Shown piece by piece: positions 7,459 through 14,537 of a stretch of DNA of 45,950 nt (positions are counted from its first letter, which is position 1; each line of letters opens with the position of its first letter). The position numbers and the translations under genes were made by a program. The notes beneath the pieces are model-generated. The model worked only from the letters and a program-made list of their open reading frames with translations, made no database searches and was not told the DNA's origin. This DNA comes from a virus: positions 1 to 45,950 of IMG/VR virus record IMGVR_UViG_3300045107_000294, one strand, 5' to 3'.

Positions 7459-7485
7459 GCGGGGGCGGTTGTGAGCCGCCCCCGC
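7459..7485 (+). terminator. Perfect 10-bp GC hairpin, terminator-like without U-tract
   Basis: Bases 7459-7468 pair perfectly with 7476-7485 around a 7-base loop, six bases after the stop of the secreted-protein gene. The downstream sequence (TTCAAGG) has no run of T, so it may slow transcription, stabilise mRNA or act as a Rho-dependent element. It lies just before the ribosome site of the pentapeptide gene. Confidence 0.45.
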
Positions 7486-7503
7486 TTCAAGGAGATCAGC
7501 GCA

Positions 7504-8232
7504 ATGAAATTTGAGATAAAACATCGCGGGAACGGCTCTGTGCTGTTCTCTCTTGAAACGACTTCGCTCAAGCTGTGTGTGGAGGCGGCGGTTAAATCCG
7601 GCGTCAACCTGCACGGCGTCAACCTGCACGGCGCCAACCTGTCCGGCGCCTACCTGTCCGGCGCCTACCTGTACGGCGCCAACCTGTCCGGCGTCAACCT
7701 GCACGGCGCCTACCTGTACGGCGCCAACCTGTCCGGCGCCAACCTGTACGGCGCCAACCTGTACGGCGCCTACCTGCACGGCGCCTACCTGTACGGCGCC
7801 AACCTGTCCGGCGCCAACCTGTCCGGCGCCAACCTGTCCGGCAATCGCCTCGTCGGCGAGCGCCCGTTCCTTTCAATCGGCCCAATCGGCAGCCGCGCCG
7901 AGTACCTGAATGCGTTTCTGACGGAGGCCGGCGTGCGCGTCAAGACTGGGTGCTTCTTTGGCACGCTCGATGAATTCGCCGAGGCCGTCAAGACAAAGCA
8001 CGGCACTAATGTTCACGCCGACGAGTACGAAGCTGCGCGTCGCCTCATCTTGTGGCACGCGCATCACTGGACGCCGACCGCCGATGCCCTGTCAGCAGAG
8101 CGCGCTGAGTGGGAGCGGAAGGACAAAGAGCTGAGCGAGAAGCGCACGGCGGAGAAAGCAGCAGGACCTACCGACTCACCAAACTCAACGCCGATGGCAG
8201 CGACCTTCCGAACGACGCGACCGGCCACTTAG
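7504..8232 (+). CDS. Pentapeptide-repeat protein
   Basis: A 242-residue protein. Residues 32 to about 116 are 17 consecutive pentapeptides of the A(N/Y)L(S/H/Y)G type, which fold as a right-handed quadrilateral beta-helix. The N-terminal 30 residues (KFEIKHRGNGSVLFS) and the region after the repeats (RAEYLNAFLTEAGVRVKTGCF...EFAEAV) match a known phage and bacterial protein type in which a short regulatory-looking domain flanks the repeats. The function of such proteins is mostly unknown; some mimic DNA. The last 25 or so residues (from about EKAAGPTDSPN) look like out-of-frame reading of the following DUF1566 gene, suggesting loss of the original stop. Ribosome site AAGGAG at 7490-7495. Confidence 0.85.
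   Translation: MKFEIKHRGNGSVLFSLETTSLKLCVEAAVKSGVNLHGVNLHGANLSGAYLSGAYLYGANLSGVNLHGAYLYGANLSGANLYGANLYGAYLHGAYLYGANLSGANLSGANLSGNRLVGERPFLSIGPIGSRAEYLNAFLTEAGVRVKTGCFFGTLDEFAEAVKTKHGTNVHADEYEAARRLILWHAHHWTPTADALSAERAEWERKDKELSEKRTAEKAAGPTDSPNSTPMAATFRTTRPAT
7597..7845 (+). repeat. 15-bp minisatellite encoding pentapeptide repeats
   Basis: About 17 tandem copies of a 15-bp unit of the form GGCGYCWACCTGYNC. Variation is confined to a few positions and synonymous drift is almost absent, so the array looks recently expanded or homogenised. All copies keep the reading frame of the pentapeptide protein. Confidence 0.95.
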
Positions 8233-8576
8233 CCGTGCGCCTCGATCACCCGCTGCTCAAGCGGCCGGTCATCTGGACCGCTCACCGCTCCAAGGAGCGA
8301 ATGACGTGGGCCGAGGCGAAGGCGTGGGCCGAATCTCTCGACATCAACGGCTGGTCATGGCGCCTGCCGACGGCCGAGGAAGCGTTCCTGCTGCCGGACC
8401 GTTCGCGCCCCGGTTACCCCGCGCTCGACACGTCGTTCTTCCCAGACTGCGACGGCGAATGGATCTGGACCGGCACGGAGTACGCGTCAGATCCCGGCCA
8501 CTCCGGCTGCGCGTGGGGCGTCGGCCTCTACGGCGGCTACTCCAGCGCCTACCCGAGGGGGACGTTTGCCGAATAG
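8109..8576 (+). CDS. DUF1566 (Lcl-type) protein with non-canonical 5' end, probably truncated
   Basis: The conserved part starts at TYRLTKLNADGSDLP and continues with WAEAKAWAESLDINGWSWRLPT, LPDRS...ALDTSFFPD and WIWTGTEY, a typical DUF1566/Lcl C-terminal domain of the C-type-lectin-like fold. Homologues begin at about TYRLTKL, but here the expected ATG position reads AGG (near 8166), and the only in-frame start upstream is GTG 8109, inside the pentapeptide gene. The frame also stops at GTFAE before the usual VRAVR ending. So both ends deviate. The gene may be translated from GTG by coupling with the pentapeptide gene, or may be decaying. Function of the family is unknown; several members are displayed or ligand-binding proteins. 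Confidence 0.6.
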   Translation: MGAEGQRAEREAHGGESSRTYRLTKLNADGSDLPNDATGHLAVRLDHPLLKRPVIWTAHRSKERMTWAEAKAWAESLDINGWSWRLPTAEEAFLLPDRSRPGYPALDTSFFPDCDGEWIWTGTEYASDPGHSGCAWGVGLYGGYSSAYPRGTFAE

Positions 8577-8616
8577 CCTCGGGACTTTACTCCTTCCGCC
8601 GATCATTAGGTGATTG

Positions 8617-8973
8617 ATGAAAACGCTTGACGAGTTGACGGTTCCCGCGACGCCCGCCCGGCGATTGCTAGAGCGGGACATCCAGGAGAAGTGCGTCGAA
8701 TGGGCTCGCCGGCGCGGCTACTGGGCGCGGAAGTTCTCGAGCATCAGCCAGCGCAGCGTGCCCGACTACCTGTTTGCGAGGGCCGAAGATCTGGGCTTCC
8801 GCGGCCCGGTAAAGTTCGCCGTCGAATTCAAGGCCCCCGGCAAGACGAGCACGGCCGCGCAAAAGGACGAGCAACAGGTCATGCGCTCGGCAGGCTGGGA
8901 CGTCTTTGAATGCGATAGTTTCGACGGTTTTGCCGAGCGGGTCAGGAAGCTGGAAAATGCGGCAGCGGTCTGA
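8617..8973 (+). CDS. VRR-NUC domain nuclease
   Basis: This 118-residue protein carries the compact VRR-NUC (PD-(D/E)XK) core: an ERDIQEKCVEWARRRG helix, QRSVPDYLFA (catalytic Asp), FAVEFKAPGK (E-x-K pair) and a following QKDEQQVM helix. Stand-alone phage VRR-NUC proteins are structure-selective or Holliday-junction nucleases in replication and repair. ATG 8617 was preferred to TTG 8614. An AGGTGA at 8608-8613 is the ribosome site. Its 3' end overlaps the helicase gene by 17 bases, an association common in phages (VRR-NUC followed by an SNF2 helicase). Confidence 0.87.
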   Translation: MKTLDELTVPATPARRLLERDIQEKCVEWARRRGYWARKFSSISQRSVPDYLFARAEDLGFRGPVKFAVEFKAPGKTSTAAQKDEQQVMRSAGWDVFECDSFDGFAERVRKLENAAAV

Positions 8974-10357
8974 CTTGTATCGCTACCAGCGGCACGCCGT
9001 CGACTTCGTGAAGTCGCGGAAGAACTGTGCGTTGTGGGTGGACATGGGGCTCGGCAAGACGGTGTCGACGCTCACCGCGTTCGCCGATCTGCAAGACGAG
9101 ATGCAGGCACACCGGGCACTCGTCATCGCCCCGAAGCGAGTGGCGCGCAAGGTGTGGAGTGACGAGATCCAAGCGTGGGAGCACCTGTCGCACCTCAAGG
9201 TAGTGCGCGTCGTCGGAGACGCGAAGCAGTGTTTTGAGGCGCTGAAGGAACCTGCCGACATCCACACGATCGGCCGCGACCGGATGGCGTGGCTGCACGC
9301 CCAGTTCATCCGCGACGGCAAGCAGGCGGTCGAGTGGCCGTGGGACACCGTCATCGCGGACGAGGCGCAGTCTTTCGCCTCGCACTCAAGCCAACGGTTC
9401 AAAGCGCTGGCGGACCTGCGCGTGCAGACCCGATTTGCCCGCATGATCGAGTTGAGCGGCACACCGATGCCGAACGGCTACATGAAGCTGTGGAGTCAGA
9501 TCTGGCTGCTCGACCGCGGCCAGCGGCTGGGCCACAAGCCGACGACGATGCGCGATCGGTGGTTCACGCCGCCCGTCGGCATCTTTGCGAAGTGGAACAT
9601 CCGGCCGACGGCGCCGGCCGAGATCCAGCACAAGCTGCGCGACATCGTGCTCGTGCTGCGCGAGGAAGACTACCTCGACCTGCCGCCGGTCGTCGACAAC
9701 TTCGTCCGTTGCGAGCTCAGTCCGGCGGCGATGGCGACGTACAAGAAGTTCGAGCGTGAGTTCATCGCCGAGGTGGCCGGCAAGAAACTGACCGCGGTGA
9801 ATACCGGCGTGCTCGACGGCAAGCTACTGCAGTTGGCCAACGGCGCGGTCTACCATGCGGACAAGCAATGGGTGCCGTTCCATGATGCAAAACTTGAAGC
9901 GCTCGAGGAGACCCTTGAGGGGATCTCGGGCAAGGTGCTGATCGCCTATGGATACAAACACGACCTCGCGCGCATGCGTCCGGTTCTGGACCGAATGGCG
10001 GCGGCAGATGGCCGCGTCTGGCGTGTGCTCGATACGGACAAGGACTTTCAGGACTGGGCGGAGGGGCGGATCGACTGGGGTGTCCTTCACCCTGCAAGTG
10101 CCGGGCACGGGCTCAACGATGTCTACAAGGCGGGTGCTGAGGATCTCGTCTGGTTCGGGCTTACCAACAACCTCGAGTATTATCAGCAAGCCTGCGCTCG
10201 ACTCACCGGGGGCCATCGCCGCGCAGGTCGCAGCATTAGGATCCATCATCTCGTCGCGGACGGCACGCGGGATGACAACTACGTCCGGTTGATCCAGAAC
10301 AAGGCGCTTGATCAGGACAATCTTACGGCAGCTCTTGCAAGGATGATCAACACATGA
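8957..10357 (+). CDS. SNF2/DEAD-type superfamily 2 DNA helicase
   Basis: A 466-residue helicase. Motif I (Walker A) is DMGLGKT, motif II is the DEAQ box in VIADEAQSF, motif III is LSGTPMPN, and the C-terminal lobe ends in QQACARLTGGHRRAGR, an altered motif VI, followed by IHHLVADGT. The order and length fit phage SNF2-like helicases that serve replication, or fork or junction processing alongside a VRR-NUC nuclease. It overlaps the nuclease gene upstream. Its stop overlaps the ATG of the first sugar-nucleotide gene (ATGA), so the helicase and the sugar cassette seem to be on one message. Confidence 0.88.
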   Translation: MRQRSDLYRYQRHAVDFVKSRKNCALWVDMGLGKTVSTLTAFADLQDEMQAHRALVIAPKRVARKVWSDEIQAWEHLSHLKVVRVVGDAKQCFEALKEPADIHTIGRDRMAWLHAQFIRDGKQAVEWPWDTVIADEAQSFASHSSQRFKALADLRVQTRFARMIELSGTPMPNGYMKLWSQIWLLDRGQRLGHKPTTMRDRWFTPPVGIFAKWNIRPTAPAEIQHKLRDIVLVLREEDYLDLPPVVDNFVRCELSPAAMATYKKFEREFIAEVAGKKLTAVNTGVLDGKLLQLANGAVYHADKQWVPFHDAKLEALEETLEGISGKVLIAYGYKHDLARMRPVLDRMAAADGRVWRVLDTDKDFQDWAEGRIDWGVLHPASAGHGLNDVYKAGAEDLVWFGLTNNLEYYQQACARLTGGHRRAGRSIRIHHLVADGTRDDNYVRLIQNKALDQDNLTAALARMINT

Positions 10358-11157
10358 AGATCCTGGTATTCGGTGGCGCCGGCATGCTGGGCCACCAGCT
10401 CGTGAAGACACTGCACCGAGCGGGACACGAGGTACAAGCCCCGTCGAGCGATGCGGTGGACATCCGCCGTTTCGTGGACCTTGCAAACATCGCTCACGCG
10501 TTCCGGCCGGAGGTCATCATTAATTGCGCCGGGATCGTGAAGTCGCAGCGGGTCTCCCGCGAGACCATGATTGAAGTCAACGCGCTCGCACCGCACACGA
10601 TACATTACGTGGCGCAAGTTGCCGGTGCGCGGATGATCCACATCAGCACGGACTGCGTCTTCAGTGGAAACACGCCGCTGGGAAATCTGTACACCGAGCA
10701 CGCCGTCCCCGATCCGCGCGACACCTACGGGCAGACGAAGTTGCTCGGCGAGGTTACTGATCGTGGGTGCGTGACTCTGCGCACGTCCATGATCGGCCGG
10801 GAGAACAGGGTGCAACCGCACGGCCTGCTTGAGTGGTTTCTTGCGCAACGGGGAACGGTGACCGGCTGGTCGAATGCTTGGTTCAACGGGCTGACAACGC
10901 AGGCGCTGAGCCGGGCGATCTTGCACGTTCTGGTTCGCCCCCAGCATTCGGGGCTGTACCACGTCGGCACCGTACCGATCACGAAGGCGATGCTGCTTTG
11001 CATGCTGGCGGCGCACTACCGCGGGTCATACGCCCCGGCGGACATCAAACTCGCTGCCGAGCCGCGCATCAATCGCGCCCTCGACCCGACGAAGTTTAGG
11101 CGCGACTTCGACTGGACCCCGCCGACGTGGGGCCAGATGATAGGGGAACTCGAATGA
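10354..11157 (+). CDS. RmlD-like NAD(P)-dependent sugar-nucleotide reductase
   Basis: A 267-residue short-chain dehydrogenase/reductase of the extended type. Seen features are the Rossmann glycine motif GGAGMLG (residues 7-13), the ISTDCVFSG active-site serine region, and YGQTK (catalytic Tyr and Lys). It belongs with RmlD, WbvR and the N-terminal half of CapF/WbjC, which reduce a 4-keto-6-deoxy sugar nucleotide. The C-terminal cupin domain of CapF/WbjC (about 370 residues in total) is absent, so the WbvR-like type leading to UDP-L-RhaNAc and UDP-L-QuiNAc is the better fit. It is coupled by 4-base ATGA overlaps to the helicase upstream and the dehydratase downstream. Confidence 0.85.
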   Translation: MKILVFGGAGMLGHQLVKTLHRAGHEVQAPSSDAVDIRRFVDLANIAHAFRPEVIINCAGIVKSQRVSRETMIEVNALAPHTIHYVAQVAGARMIHISTDCVFSGNTPLGNLYTEHAVPDPRDTYGQTKLLGEVTDRGCVTLRTSMIGRENRVQPHGLLEWFLAQRGTVTGWSNAWFNGLTTQALSRAILHVLVRPQHSGLYHVGTVPITKAMLLCMLAAHYRGSYAPADIKLAAEPRINRALDPTKFRRDFDWTPPTWGQMIGELE

Positions 11158-12131
11158 CGTTCTACGCCGGCCGGACTCTGCTCGTCACCGGAGGCACCGG
11201 TTCATTCGGCCGTACGATGGTCGAACACTTCCTGAAGACCGACATCGAGCGGATCGTCGTGTTCAGCCGCGACGAGAAGAAACAGTTCGACATGCAGGTC
11301 GAGCTCGGTGATCCGCGACTGCACTACGTGCTCGGCGACGTGCGGGACTACGGCAGCATTCGCGCCGCGCTGGTCGACGTCGACTACGTGTTCCACGCAG
11401 CGGCGCTCAAGCAGGTGCCGTCGTGCGAACGGCAGCCGGACGAAGCGTTCAAGACGAACGTGCTGGGCGCAGACAACGTCATGCGTGCCGCGATCGACGC
11501 GCAGGCGCACAAGGTAGTGCTGCTGAGCACCGACAAGGCGGTGTACCCGGTCAGCGCGATGGGGATGTCGAAGGCGATGATGGAGAAGTTGATGCTCGCC
11601 CGGTCGCTTGAGTCGCGCGTGACGACGATCTGCGCCACGCGCTACGGCAACGTCATGGGCTCGCGGGGCAGCGTGATCCCGTTGTTCGTGAAGCAGCTAC
11701 TTGAGGGCAAGCCGCTCACCGTGACGAACGGGGGCATGACGCGCTTCTTGATGTCGCTGCAGGAGTCGGTCGACCTGGTGCTGCACGCGTTCGCGTGCGG
11801 CGGCCCGGGGGATCTCTTCGTGCGCAAGGCCGACGCGTGCACGATCGAAGATCTGGCTGCCGCTGTGCGGGAGATCGTCGGGGAACCGACAAGTCCGATC
11901 GTTGTGACGGGAACTCGCCCCGGGGAGCGGATGCACGAGACGCTGCTGTCGCAGGAGGAGATGGCGCGCGCGGTGTCTCACGAGCAGTATTTCCGGGTGC
12001 CCCGGGACACCGGCGGCTTTTCCGGCTCGTGGGTTCCGTATGCGTCCAACAATAGCTACCGGCTGCGCGGCCCGATGCTTCGCAACGTGATTCGCCCCGT
12101 CGTCGAGGAGGTGCTCGCATGCTCAAGGTAA
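11154..12131 (+). CDS. UDP-GlcNAc 4,6-dehydratase/epimerase (CapE/WbjB family)
   Basis: A 325-residue extended SDR enzyme. TGGTGSFG (residues 12-19) binds the nucleotide, and FHAAALKQVPSCE, LSTDKAV (D127, K128) and ATRYGNVMGSRGSVIP are diagnostic for the polysaccharide-biosynthesis dehydratase family FlaA1/CapE/WbjB. The usual YxxxK is MGMSK, with Met136 and Lys140. I recall a methionine at this position in CapE, so it points to that branch, with inversion at C5, rather than to a dead enzyme. Expected reaction: UDP-D-GlcNAc to a UDP-4-keto-6-deoxy-hexosamine, with epimerisation. Gene order reductase-dehydratase-epimerase, with overlapping ends, marks a dedicated pathway. Confidence 0.88.
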   Translation: MTFYAGRTLLVTGGTGSFGRTMVEHFLKTDIERIVVFSRDEKKQFDMQVELGDPRLHYVLGDVRDYGSIRAALVDVDYVFHAAALKQVPSCERQPDEAFKTNVLGADNVMRAAIDAQAHKVVLLSTDKAVYPVSAMGMSKAMMEKLMLARSLESRVTTICATRYGNVMGSRGSVIPLFVKQLLEGKPLTVTNGGMTRFLMSLQESVDLVLHAFACGGPGDLFVRKADACTIEDLAAAVREIVGEPTSPIVVTGTRPGERMHETLLSQEEMARAVSHEQYFRVPRDTGGFSGSWVPYASNNSYRLRGPMLRNVIRPVVEEVLACSR

Positions 12132-13198
12132 TGACGTTCGTCGGAACGCGCCCGGAGATCATCAAGCTGAGTTGCGTGCTGCCGGCGCTCGACAAGGCGT
12201 TCGAGCATACGCTCGTGGACACCGGCCAGAACGGCGCGGTGGAACTCAACGGGAATTTCTTCGACGAGTTGGGGCTTCGGCACCCGGACCTGTGGTACGC
12301 GCCGTGGCACTACGAAGGCCCCTGCGGGGCCTTGGCAGAGATGCTTACATGCTGCGATGACGCGCTTCGGTCACGCAAGCCCGACGCCGTGTTGATCCTC
12401 GGCGACACGAACTCGGCCGTCGCGGCCGCGTACGCCGCGAAGCGCGCGCACGTTCCGATCTTCCACATGGAGGCCGGCAACCGTTGCTTCGATGAACGTG
12501 TACCGGAGGAGGCCAACCGGCGCGTGGTCGACCACCTCGCCGACATCAACATGCCCTACACCGAGCACGCGCGCACGAACCTCCTGCGCGAGGGCATCGC
12601 GCCGGACCGGATCATCAAAACCGGGTCGCCAATGCTGGAAGTGCTGAGCAAGCACATGCCCGACTTGGGGGCCTACCCCCGGTCGGAGTTCGTGGTGAGC
12701 TGCCACCGGGAAGAGAACGTCGACGACCCCGCCCGGCTGGCAGCGCTGGTGTCGACGATCAACGCGCTGGCGGCTCGCGGGACAGTGCTGTTCTCCTGCC
12801 ACCCCCGCACGCGCTCGCGGCTGGGAGACGTGACCTTCCCGGCGAACGTCGAAGTTCTTCCGCCGCTCGGGTTCAAGGCATACGTCGCCGCGCAACACGG
12901 CGCCGGATGCGTCATTTCCGACAGCGGCACGCTCACCGAGGAGGCGGCGATTCTCGGATTCCCGGCCGTGATGATCCGCCAGGCACACGAGCGCCCGGAA
13001 GGGATGGATGAAGGGGTTGTGGTGATGTCCGACCTGAACGCGCAGGAAGTGCTGGCTGCGGTCGACTTGGCGGTCTCAAAGCCGCGCGGGCACCGCGTGA
13101 CGCCGCATGATTACAGCGTCTGGCATGTTTCGGACAAGGTCGTGAATACGATCGCGAGCTACACCGGCTACGCGCGCCGGACGGTGTACCGGAAATGA
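12119..13198 (+). CDS. UDP-N-acetylhexosamine 2-epimerase (WecB/CapG/WbvD family)
   Basis: A 359-residue non-hydrolysing UDP-HexNAc 2-epimerase. Family marks are FVGTRPEIIKL at the N-terminus, DTGQN, LGDTNSA, FHMEAGNRCFDERVPEE, VSCHREEN and SDSGTLTEEA near the C-terminus. In pathways with a CapE/WbjB-type dehydratase and a reductase, the third enzyme (CapG, WbjD, WbvD) inverts C2 to give UDP-L-FucNAc or UDP-L-QuiNAc. The start overlaps the dehydratase by 13 bases. This is the last large gene of the rightward block; the end product would need a dedicated transferase, for which the glycosyltransferases at 29.0-31.5 kb are candidates. Confidence 0.9.
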   Translation: MLKVMTFVGTRPEIIKLSCVLPALDKAFEHTLVDTGQNGAVELNGNFFDELGLRHPDLWYAPWHYEGPCGALAEMLTCCDDALRSRKPDAVLILGDTNSAVAAAYAAKRAHVPIFHMEAGNRCFDERVPEEANRRVVDHLADINMPYTEHARTNLLREGIAPDRIIKTGSPMLEVLSKHMPDLGAYPRSEFVVSCHREENVDDPARLAALVSTINALAARGTVLFSCHPRTRSRLGDVTFPANVEVLPPLGFKAYVAAQHGAGCVISDSGTLTEEAAILGFPAVMIRQAHERPEGMDEGVVVMSDLNAQEVLAAVDLAVSKPRGHRVTPHDYSVWHVSDKVVNTIASYTGYARRTVYRK

Positions 13199-13302
13199 GA
13201 GACCCGGAGAAGTATAGCTGGTTCCCGTCGCCAGGGCCGGAGCCTCGCTGGCTTCGGTGGCTACGTTCAGCCCTCGAGCGCCTCGCTCGTAAAGCCTATT
13301 GA
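13195..13302 (+). CDS. Possible 35-residue peptide coupled to the 2-epimerase gene
   Basis: An ATG overlaps the epimerase stop (ATGA), the same junction used between the other genes of the cassette. It opens a frame for a tryptophan- and arginine-rich peptide (MRDPEKYSWFPSP, then PRWLRWLRSALERLARKAY) that would form a strong amphipathic helix. The 3' end overlaps the convergent gene by 36 bases. It could be a real small membrane-associated peptide or chance; no homologue comes to mind. Confidence 0.4.
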   Translation: MRDPEKYSWFPSPGPEPRWLRWLRSALERLARKAY

Positions 13303-13767
13303 CGAGAACACGTAGTCGTACGGGAACGACTGGAAGCCCGTCAGATTGGCGAGGATCGTTGCCGCGCGCGTGCCGGCGGGCGTCGTCATGATGTAGTCGA
13401 CGAGCTCGGTCTGCTTCTGGTACAGGTACTGCTGGTAGACCTCGAGCGGGCTGACGATCCCGTCGGCACGCGGATCCGCGGGCGGCGCGTTGGTCACGAG
13501 CGTCTGTGCATCCGTCACGAGCTTCAGCAGCGCCGCGCCCGTCTTGTCGCCAACAGGCGCCGTGTAGGTCGCGAGGATCGTGCCGGCGTTAAGCCAGCCC
13601 GTCGACATGTAGTGGTCGACCGCCTGGATCTGCAGCGCGTTCAGTAGCTGCTGGTTCTGGTACAGCACGGCAGGGTTGGCGTTGGCTGTGACCAGCGCCT
13701 GCACGGTGGCGATCTGCGCGTCGAGCAGCGCACCTTGCGTGTCGAGCGGCGGGGCGGTGACCGTCAT
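13267..13767 (-). CDS. MTVT-family protein with two copies of a small helical module
   Basis: A 166-residue protein, last in the leftward late block. It starts MTVTAPPLDTQG like the small proteins at 31863-32072 and 32936-33190. It contains the shared pattern of a Gln/Leu-rich helix, a (Y/L)-x3-G turn and (A/S)xTILA twice: around YQNQQLL...YMSTGWLNAGTILA and again around YLYQKQTELVDYIMTTPAG...ATILANL. I know no function. The distribution through the structural block suggests a virion-associated or assembly role, but this is inference. The start overlaps the end of the SprT-like gene by four bases. Confidence 0.75.
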   Translation of the reverse strand: MTVTAPPLDTQGALLDAQIATVQALVTANANPAVLYQNQQLLNALQIQAVDHYMSTGWLNAGTILATYTAPVGDKTGAALLKLVTDAQTLVTNAPPADPRADGIVSPLEVYQQYLYQKQTELVDYIMTTPAGTRAATILANLTGFQSFPYDYVFSSIGFTSEALEG

Positions 13768-14285
13768 GCTTTCCTCACGATCCTCTCAAGCCGGTCGAGC
13801 GAGTTAGACACGCCCGGGTCCAGGTACTTCACTTTCCACGCATCGCAGATGGCGCGCATGCCAACGACCGGGATCATCCGGCAGGTGTCCAGGATGCTGA
13901 TGTGGCAAGCCATGAACTGCGGGCCGTGCGGTTCCTGCTCCCACTTGTCGTCGGCGAGGAAGTGGTGCACCTGATGCGCCAGCTCGTGGGTCACCGTCAA
14001 CGGGTGGCGGGCCCCTTCCTTGGCCGGGTTGAACGCGATCGTGGTGCGGCCTTCGTCGCTGATTGACCACTCCGCGCCCCACCGGCCAAGGGGGCGCCAC
14101 ACGACTCGCGGAACCGGTACACGGTAGTTCCGGCACACCCGCCGGACGAGTTCCTCGATCTTGGCGTTCGTCATGCCGCGGTAGGCCCGCGCCCCGATCG
14201 CCTCGTTCTCCATGCGATACACGCGAAACCGCTGGGGATCTGATCGCGGACTCCGCGCGATCGGCATCCGGTACTTCTCCGCCAC
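13764..14285 (-). CDS. SprT-like zinc metalloprotease
   Basis: A 173-residue protein with the zinc-protease motif HELAH (H100, E101, H104) followed by HGPQF (H120, probable third ligand). The spacing and surrounding TIAFNPA strand fit SprT-like and related minimal metallopeptidases. The GTG start is supported by a strong GGGAGG ribosome site four bases upstream on the coding strand. It lies between the holin genes and the end of the late block. Roles known for SprT-type domains include DNA-protein crosslink repair, but in a lysis or virion block it could process a virion or host protein. Substrate unknown. Confidence 0.78.
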   Translation of the reverse strand: MAEKYRMPIARSPRSDPQRFRVYRMENEAIGARAYRGMTNAKIEELVRRVCRNYRVPVPRVVWRPLGRWGAEWSISDEGRTTIAFNPAKEGARHPLTVTHELAHQVHHFLADDKWEQEPHGPQFMACHISILDTCRMIPVVGMRAICDAWKVKYLDPGVSNSLDRLERIVRKA

Positions 14286-14294
14286 GCTACCTCC

Positions 14295-14537
14295 CTAACG
14301 CTTGCTCTTTGCCCGACGACGCCGAGCTGCCTCGGCCTCTTCTTTGCGGCGCACGCGCCGCCACATGACGAAATAGTAACCCGCAGTGGCGAGCGCTACG
14401 AGGATGCCGCAGAGCAGGGACACCGCTTGCAGGATCGGCAGGCCGTCGGCCGTGATCCACGCCACGATCCCGGCCACGCCAACGGCACAATTCCCGATGA
14501 TCCCCGGCACCGTCTCTTTCACATGGTCGGTGATCAT
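14295..14537 (-). CDS. Small two-helix membrane protein, holin-like
   Basis: 80 residues with two hydrophobic segments (IIGNCAVGVAGIVAWIT and AVSLLCGILVALATAGYYFVMW) and a very basic C-terminal tail (RRVRRKEEAEAARRRRAKSKR). This is the layout of class II holins. It starts on the last base of the neighbouring 3TM-holin frame and follows it in the operon. It could be a second holin, an antiholin, or another membrane accessory of lysis. The choice of ATG 14537 gives a short, holin-like N-terminus. Confidence 0.65.
   Translation of the reverse strand: MITDHVKETVPGIIGNCAVGVAGIVAWITADGLPILQAVSLLCGILVALATAGYYFVMWRRVRRKEEAEAARRRRAKSKR

Noticed and set aside
7504-8576. A diversity-generating retroelement, suggested by a lectin-fold DUF1566 gene in a BPP-1-like phage.
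   Set aside because: No reverse transcriptase and no template or variable repeat pair was seen in the window; the repeats nearby are pentapeptide minisatellite.
13764-14285. The HELAH protein as a peptidoglycan endopeptidase of the lysis cassette.
   Set aside because: Motif spacing and the HGPQF third ligand fit SprT-like proteases better than M15 or M23 cell-wall enzymes, and a GH19 endolysin is already present.
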